Shown here piece by piece: positions 6,161 through 8,430 of a stretch of DNA of 8,430 bases. The position numbers were made by a program, and so were the translations under genes. Position 1 is the first letter of the stretch, and each line of letters starts with the position of its first letter. Under the pieces are notes generated by a model. It was not told the origin of the DNA. It saw only the letters and a program-made list of their open reading frames with translations, and did not search any database. This DNA is from Pseudomonadota bacterium (GTDB lineage: Bacteria; Pseudomonadota; Alphaproteobacteria; Rhizobiales; Xanthobacteraceae), in the NCBI GenBank assembly GCA_023390695.1, contig JAEWCJ010000004.1, forward strand, positions 1 to 8,430. The letters run 5' to 3'.

Positions 6161-6955
6161 TCACTGGAATTCGGCCACGGCCGCGATCAGCCGTTCGATA
6201 TCCTCCGGCCGCGACAGGCGGTGATCGCCGTCCTTGACCAGAGTCAGAATGACATCGTCGCGCGCGAGACGCGACACCAGCTCCGTCGCATGTTGCCAGG
6301 GCACATCTTCGTCCTTGACCCCTTGCAGGATGCGCACCGGGCAGCCGGTTTCGATCAGACCGCCAAGCAGCAGATGCTTGCGGCCATCCTCGATCAGCTT
6401 GCGCGTGATCAGATACGGTTCGTCCGCATATTCGGACGGCCGCTGCCAGAAGCCTTTCTCCTCGATGTCCTTCTTGATCTCCGGCGTGAACCGCTCCCAC
6501 ATCAGCGTTTCGGTGAAATCCGGCGCGGGCGCGATCAGCACCATTCCCTTGATCTCGGCGCTGCGTTTCTCCGGATCGAGCTTCCGCAATTCCCGCGCCA
6601 GCAAAAGCGCAAGCCAGCCGCCCATGGAGGAGCCGATCACGATTTGCGGCCCGCGGCAAAACTCGGTGAACACGGCAAGGCTTTCTTCGAGCCAGCGGCC
6701 GATCGTGCCGTCCGCGAATTGCCCGCCCGATTCACCGTGGCCGGAATAATCATAGCGCGTGCAGGCACGGCCCTGCGCAGCCGCCCATTGGTCGAGCGCT
6801 TCGGCTTTGGTGCCTTTCATGTCCGATTTGAAGCCGCCCATCCAGAAAAGGCCGGGCGCGGTGCCGTCGCGCTGGCGCACGGCGATCATCCGCTGGTCCG
6901 GGCCGGCGCCGACCGTAAGCGATTTCAGAGCGATCTGGCTGGCGATCTGGTTCAT
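6161..6955 (-). CDS. Alpha/beta hydrolase, ABHD10-like
   Basis: A serine hydrolase of the alpha/beta fold, probably cytosolic since no signal peptide is seen. It resembles ABHD10-type acyl thioesterases or esterases by its early loop FWMGGFKSDMKGTKAEALD (37-55) and the following RYDYSGHGESGG (67-78). The product has 264 residues. The nucleophile is Ser110 in GSSMGG (108-113). The acid is probably Asp217 in GVKDEDVPW (212-220). The base is His245 in DGDHRLSRPEDIERL (242-256). The triad order and spacing are normal. The ATG at 6955 is chosen over a TTG eleven codons upstream: the extension MQYCCAIRDDG is unlike the family. The ribosome-binding site is weak, the upstream bases reading GGGATGATGGA. 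It is the first gene of the minus-strand run that continues through the hydratase and moeB. Substrate is unknown; a thioester or acyl ester fits both the family and the hydratase neighbour. Confidence 0.88.
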   Translation of the reverse strand: MNQIASQIALKSLTVGAGPDQRMIAVRQRDGTAPGLFWMGGFKSDMKGTKAEALDQWAAAQGRACTRYDYSGHGESGGQFADGTIGRWLEESLAVFTEFCRGPQIVIGSSMGGWLALLLARELRKLDPEKRSAEIKGMVLIAPAPDFTETLMWERFTPEIKKDIEEKGFWQRPSEYADEPYLITRKLIEDGRKHLLLGGLIETGCPVRILQGVKDEDVPWQHATELVSRLARDDVILTLVKDGDHRLSRPEDIERLIAAVAEFQ

Positions 6956-7171
6956 TCCATCATCCCGTATGGCGCAACAATACTGCAATTATTCATGTTT
7001 TCGCCGCAATCGGCACGTGCGCGAGGCTGGCTTATCACAACTCGTTGTGCGAATTTCGAACCCTTCAGATTGCACAGGCGACTGAAGGGCACTATCACCT
7101 TCATTCATTCCCGCGACTGACCGGTATCCAACTTTCATCCTGCGTTTGCCAGCAAATCGAAAGGTCTCCTA
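6956..7171. promoter_or_regulatory. Divergent hydrolase / glycosyltransferase intergenic region
   Basis: These 216 bases lie between two divergent genes and are richer in A and T than their flanks. For the glycosyltransferase I see TTGCAC (7070-7075) and TATCAC (7093-7098), 17 bases apart, as a candidate promoter. An inverted repeat overlaps it (listed separately). For the hydrolase direction there are AT-rich stretches (ATGAATAATTGC on the minus strand), but no box pair I would defend. No small ORF or RNA gene is evident. Confidence 0.5.
7061..7089. repeat. 8-bp inverted repeat overlapping the candidate glycosyltransferase promoter
   Basis: CCCTTCAG (7061-7068) and CTGAAGGG (7082-7089) are perfect reverse complements with 13 bases between them. 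The pair encloses the candidate -35 box TTGCAC, and its right arm lies in the promoter spacer. The centre-to-centre distance is 21 bases, two helical turns, as expected for a dimeric repressor or activator site. No T run follows on either strand, so a terminator is unlikely. Confidence 0.5.
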
Positions 7172-8430
7172 GTGATTTCCGGTTCAGCAGCGCGCCGGCC
7201 CGAAACGCCAGATTCCCTCACCGCTCCGGCTGCGTCGCATCATCAGGATAATTTCGTCATTTCGCCCAATCCCACCGGCGCTCCACGAACATCGCCGCTG
7301 ACCATTCTTGTCATCGTGCCGACGCTTGAATCCGGCGCCGCCGAAGCGGGTGCGCTTGAACTTGTGCGCAATCTCGCGCCCGCCGGACACAAGGCCATCG
7401 TGCTGTCGCGCGGCGGCCGGCTGGAGCGCGACATCATCGCCGCGGGCGGCGAGTTCATTCGCGCCGATGTTGCAAGCAAGAACCCACTCATCATGCTGCG
7501 CAACGCGCTGATGATTGCAAACCTGGTCCGGCAGCGGCGCTGCGACGTTGTTCATGCGCATGGCCGCGCACCGGCCTGGAGCGCCTATGCCGCCGCGAAA
7601 TTCACGCGCGTGCCGTTTGTCACCAGCTGGTACAAGGGGTTTCGCGAGCAGAATTTCCTCAAGCGCATCTACAACAGCATCATGGCGCGCGGCGACCGCA
7701 TCGTGGCGGTCAGCGACCAGATCGCCGAACTGGCCCGCGAACGCTATAACGTGCCGTGGGAACGCATTGCGATCATTCCCGCAAGCGTCGATTTGCAGCA
7801 TTTCGATCCGGCGGCAGTCTCGCAGGAGCGCATCGACAAGGCCCGCCGGATTTTCGGTGTGAAGCCCGATGACAAGGTGATCCTGGTCGCCGGACGCATC
7901 CTGCGCCGCAAGGGACATCACATCGTCGTGCGGGCCGCCCATCGCCTCAAGGAGACGGGCGCCAGGGATTTTGTCTGCGTGCTGGTCGGCGAGGACAACG
8001 AGGAAAGCCGGTATGCCGGCGAATTGTGGGATCAGGTGCTGGCGACGGACACGGCGGACGTGGTGCGGCTGATCGGGCCGGTGGATGACATGCCGGCGGC
8101 TTACATGGCGTCCATGGCCGTGGTGTCGGCGGCCACACAGGAAGAAGGCCTGCAGCATACGATCCTCGAAGCCCAGGCGATGGAGCGGCCGGTGATCGTG
8201 TCCGATCTGGGCGCCGGCCCGGATATCGTGCTGGCGGCGCCTTCCGTGCCGGAAGACCGGGTGACCGGCCTGCGGTTCGAGGCCGGGGACGACCAGGCGC
8301 TGGCGGCGACCCTGGTCCGGCTCTTTTCCATGCCGGAAAGCTGGCGGCGGGGGATCGGGCAGCGGGGCCGCGAATGGGTGACCGGGCATTTCACCGCCCC
8401 GGTCGTGGCCGACATGACCCTGAAGCTCTA
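7172..8430 (+). CDS. GT4-type glycosyltransferase (3' end off window)
   Basis: This is a retaining GT-B fold glycosyltransferase that transfers sugar from a nucleotide-activated donor, probably for lipopolysaccharide, capsule or another surface glycan, at the inner face of the membrane. The gene begins at GTG 7172, with GAAAGG seven bases upstream, and runs open for 419 codons to the window edge. Residues 1-43 are a Pro/Ser/Thr/Ala-rich extension without a fold signature. The N-terminal domain starts at LTILVIVPTLESGAAEAG (43-60). VVHAHGRAPAWSAY (126-139) is the acceptor-side His region. The donor domain starts near 236 with ILVAGRILRRKG (237-248, Arg242 and Lys247). The EX7E motif is Glu325 to Glu333 in EGLQHTILE. 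The usual EGFG is EGLQ here. TGLRFEAGDDQALA (365-378) is typical of the C-terminal half. Acceptor and sugar cannot be deduced. No ATG exists in a position that would give a full N-terminal domain. Confidence 0.9.
   Translation, partial: MISGSAARRPETPDSLTAPAASHHQDNFVISPNPTGAPRTSPLTILVIVPTLESGAAEAGALELVRNLAPAGHKAIVLSRGGRLERDIIAAGGEFIRADVASKNPLIMLRNALMIANLVRQRRCDVVHAHGRAPAWSAYAAAKFTRVPFVTSWYKGFREQNFLKRIYNSIMARGDRIVAVSDQIAELARERYNVPWERIAIIPASVDLQHFDPAAVSQERIDKARRIFGVKPDDKVILVAGRILRRKGHHIVVRAAHRLKETGARDFVCVLVGEDNEESRYAGELWDQVLATDTADVVRLIGPVDDMPAAYMASMAVVSAATQEEGLQHTILEAQAMERPVIVSDLGAGPDIVLAAPSVPEDRVTGLRFEAGDDQALAATLVRLFSMPESWRRGIGQRGREWVTGHFTAPVVADMTLKL

Noticed and set aside
7184..8389. A 401-codon open frame on the minus strand
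   Set aside because: It is the antisense of the glycosyltransferase, which has clear motifs, a good ribosome-binding site and an uninterrupted frame. The antisense product is low-complexity with no recognisable motif.
1..8430. A mobile element, phage island, defence system or CRISPR array
   Set aside because: All genes found are typical chromosomal genes with similar base use; no transposase, integrase, direct-repeat array or defence motif was seen.

Overview
This window looks like ordinary chromosomal DNA of a GC-rich alphaproteobacterium in the order Hyphomicrobiales (Rhizobiales), most likely near Bradyrhizobium, Rhodopseudomonas or the Xanthobacteraceae. The grounds are strong G/C at codon third positions, an Irr-type Fur regulator with a heme regulatory motif lying divergent to fabA-fabB, and the look of the surrounding housekeeping genes. 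I see no tRNA, rRNA, insertion sequence, CRISPR array or phage gene, and no clear sign of horizontal transfer. I did not find a convincing undescribed system.

Layout. Bases 1-1751 hold fabA and fabB on the minus strand. They encode the dehydratase/isomerase and the condensing enzyme of unsaturated fatty acid synthesis; fabB runs off the left edge. A divergent intergenic region (1752-1949) separates them from irr (plus strand, 1950-2459), the heme-sensing iron regulator, which has a good sigma70-like promoter and ends at a palindromic terminator. Convergent to irr is a secreted double-SH3 protein (minus, 2507-3058). Divergent from that is a D-2-hydroxyacid dehydrogenase of the glyoxylate reductase type (plus, 3171-4172).

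Bases 4194-6955 hold a minus-strand gene run, transcribed from high to low coordinates. It encodes an ABHD10-like alpha/beta hydrolase, an enoyl-CoA hydratase, a MoeB/ThiF-type E1-like adenylyltransferase, and a 92-residue three-helix membrane protein whose GTG start overlaps the moeB stop. The spacings are 60, 21 and -4 bases. A 216-base divergent region with an 8-bp inverted repeat then separates this run from a GT4-type glycosyltransferase (plus, GTG start at 7172) that runs off the right edge.

How the genes relate. fabA and fabB work in one pathway, and irr beside them senses iron through heme. The hydrolase and hydratase both fit acyl thioester or acyl-CoA chemistry. MoeB belongs to molybdenum cofactor (or related sulfur carrier) activation. 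The link between moeB and the two acyl-metabolism genes may be only shared transcription. The points most worth a second look are the heme motif of Irr, the missing zinc cysteines in MoeB, the triplicated 9-bp unit at the moeB/membrane-protein junction, and the two inverted repeats in the divergent regions.
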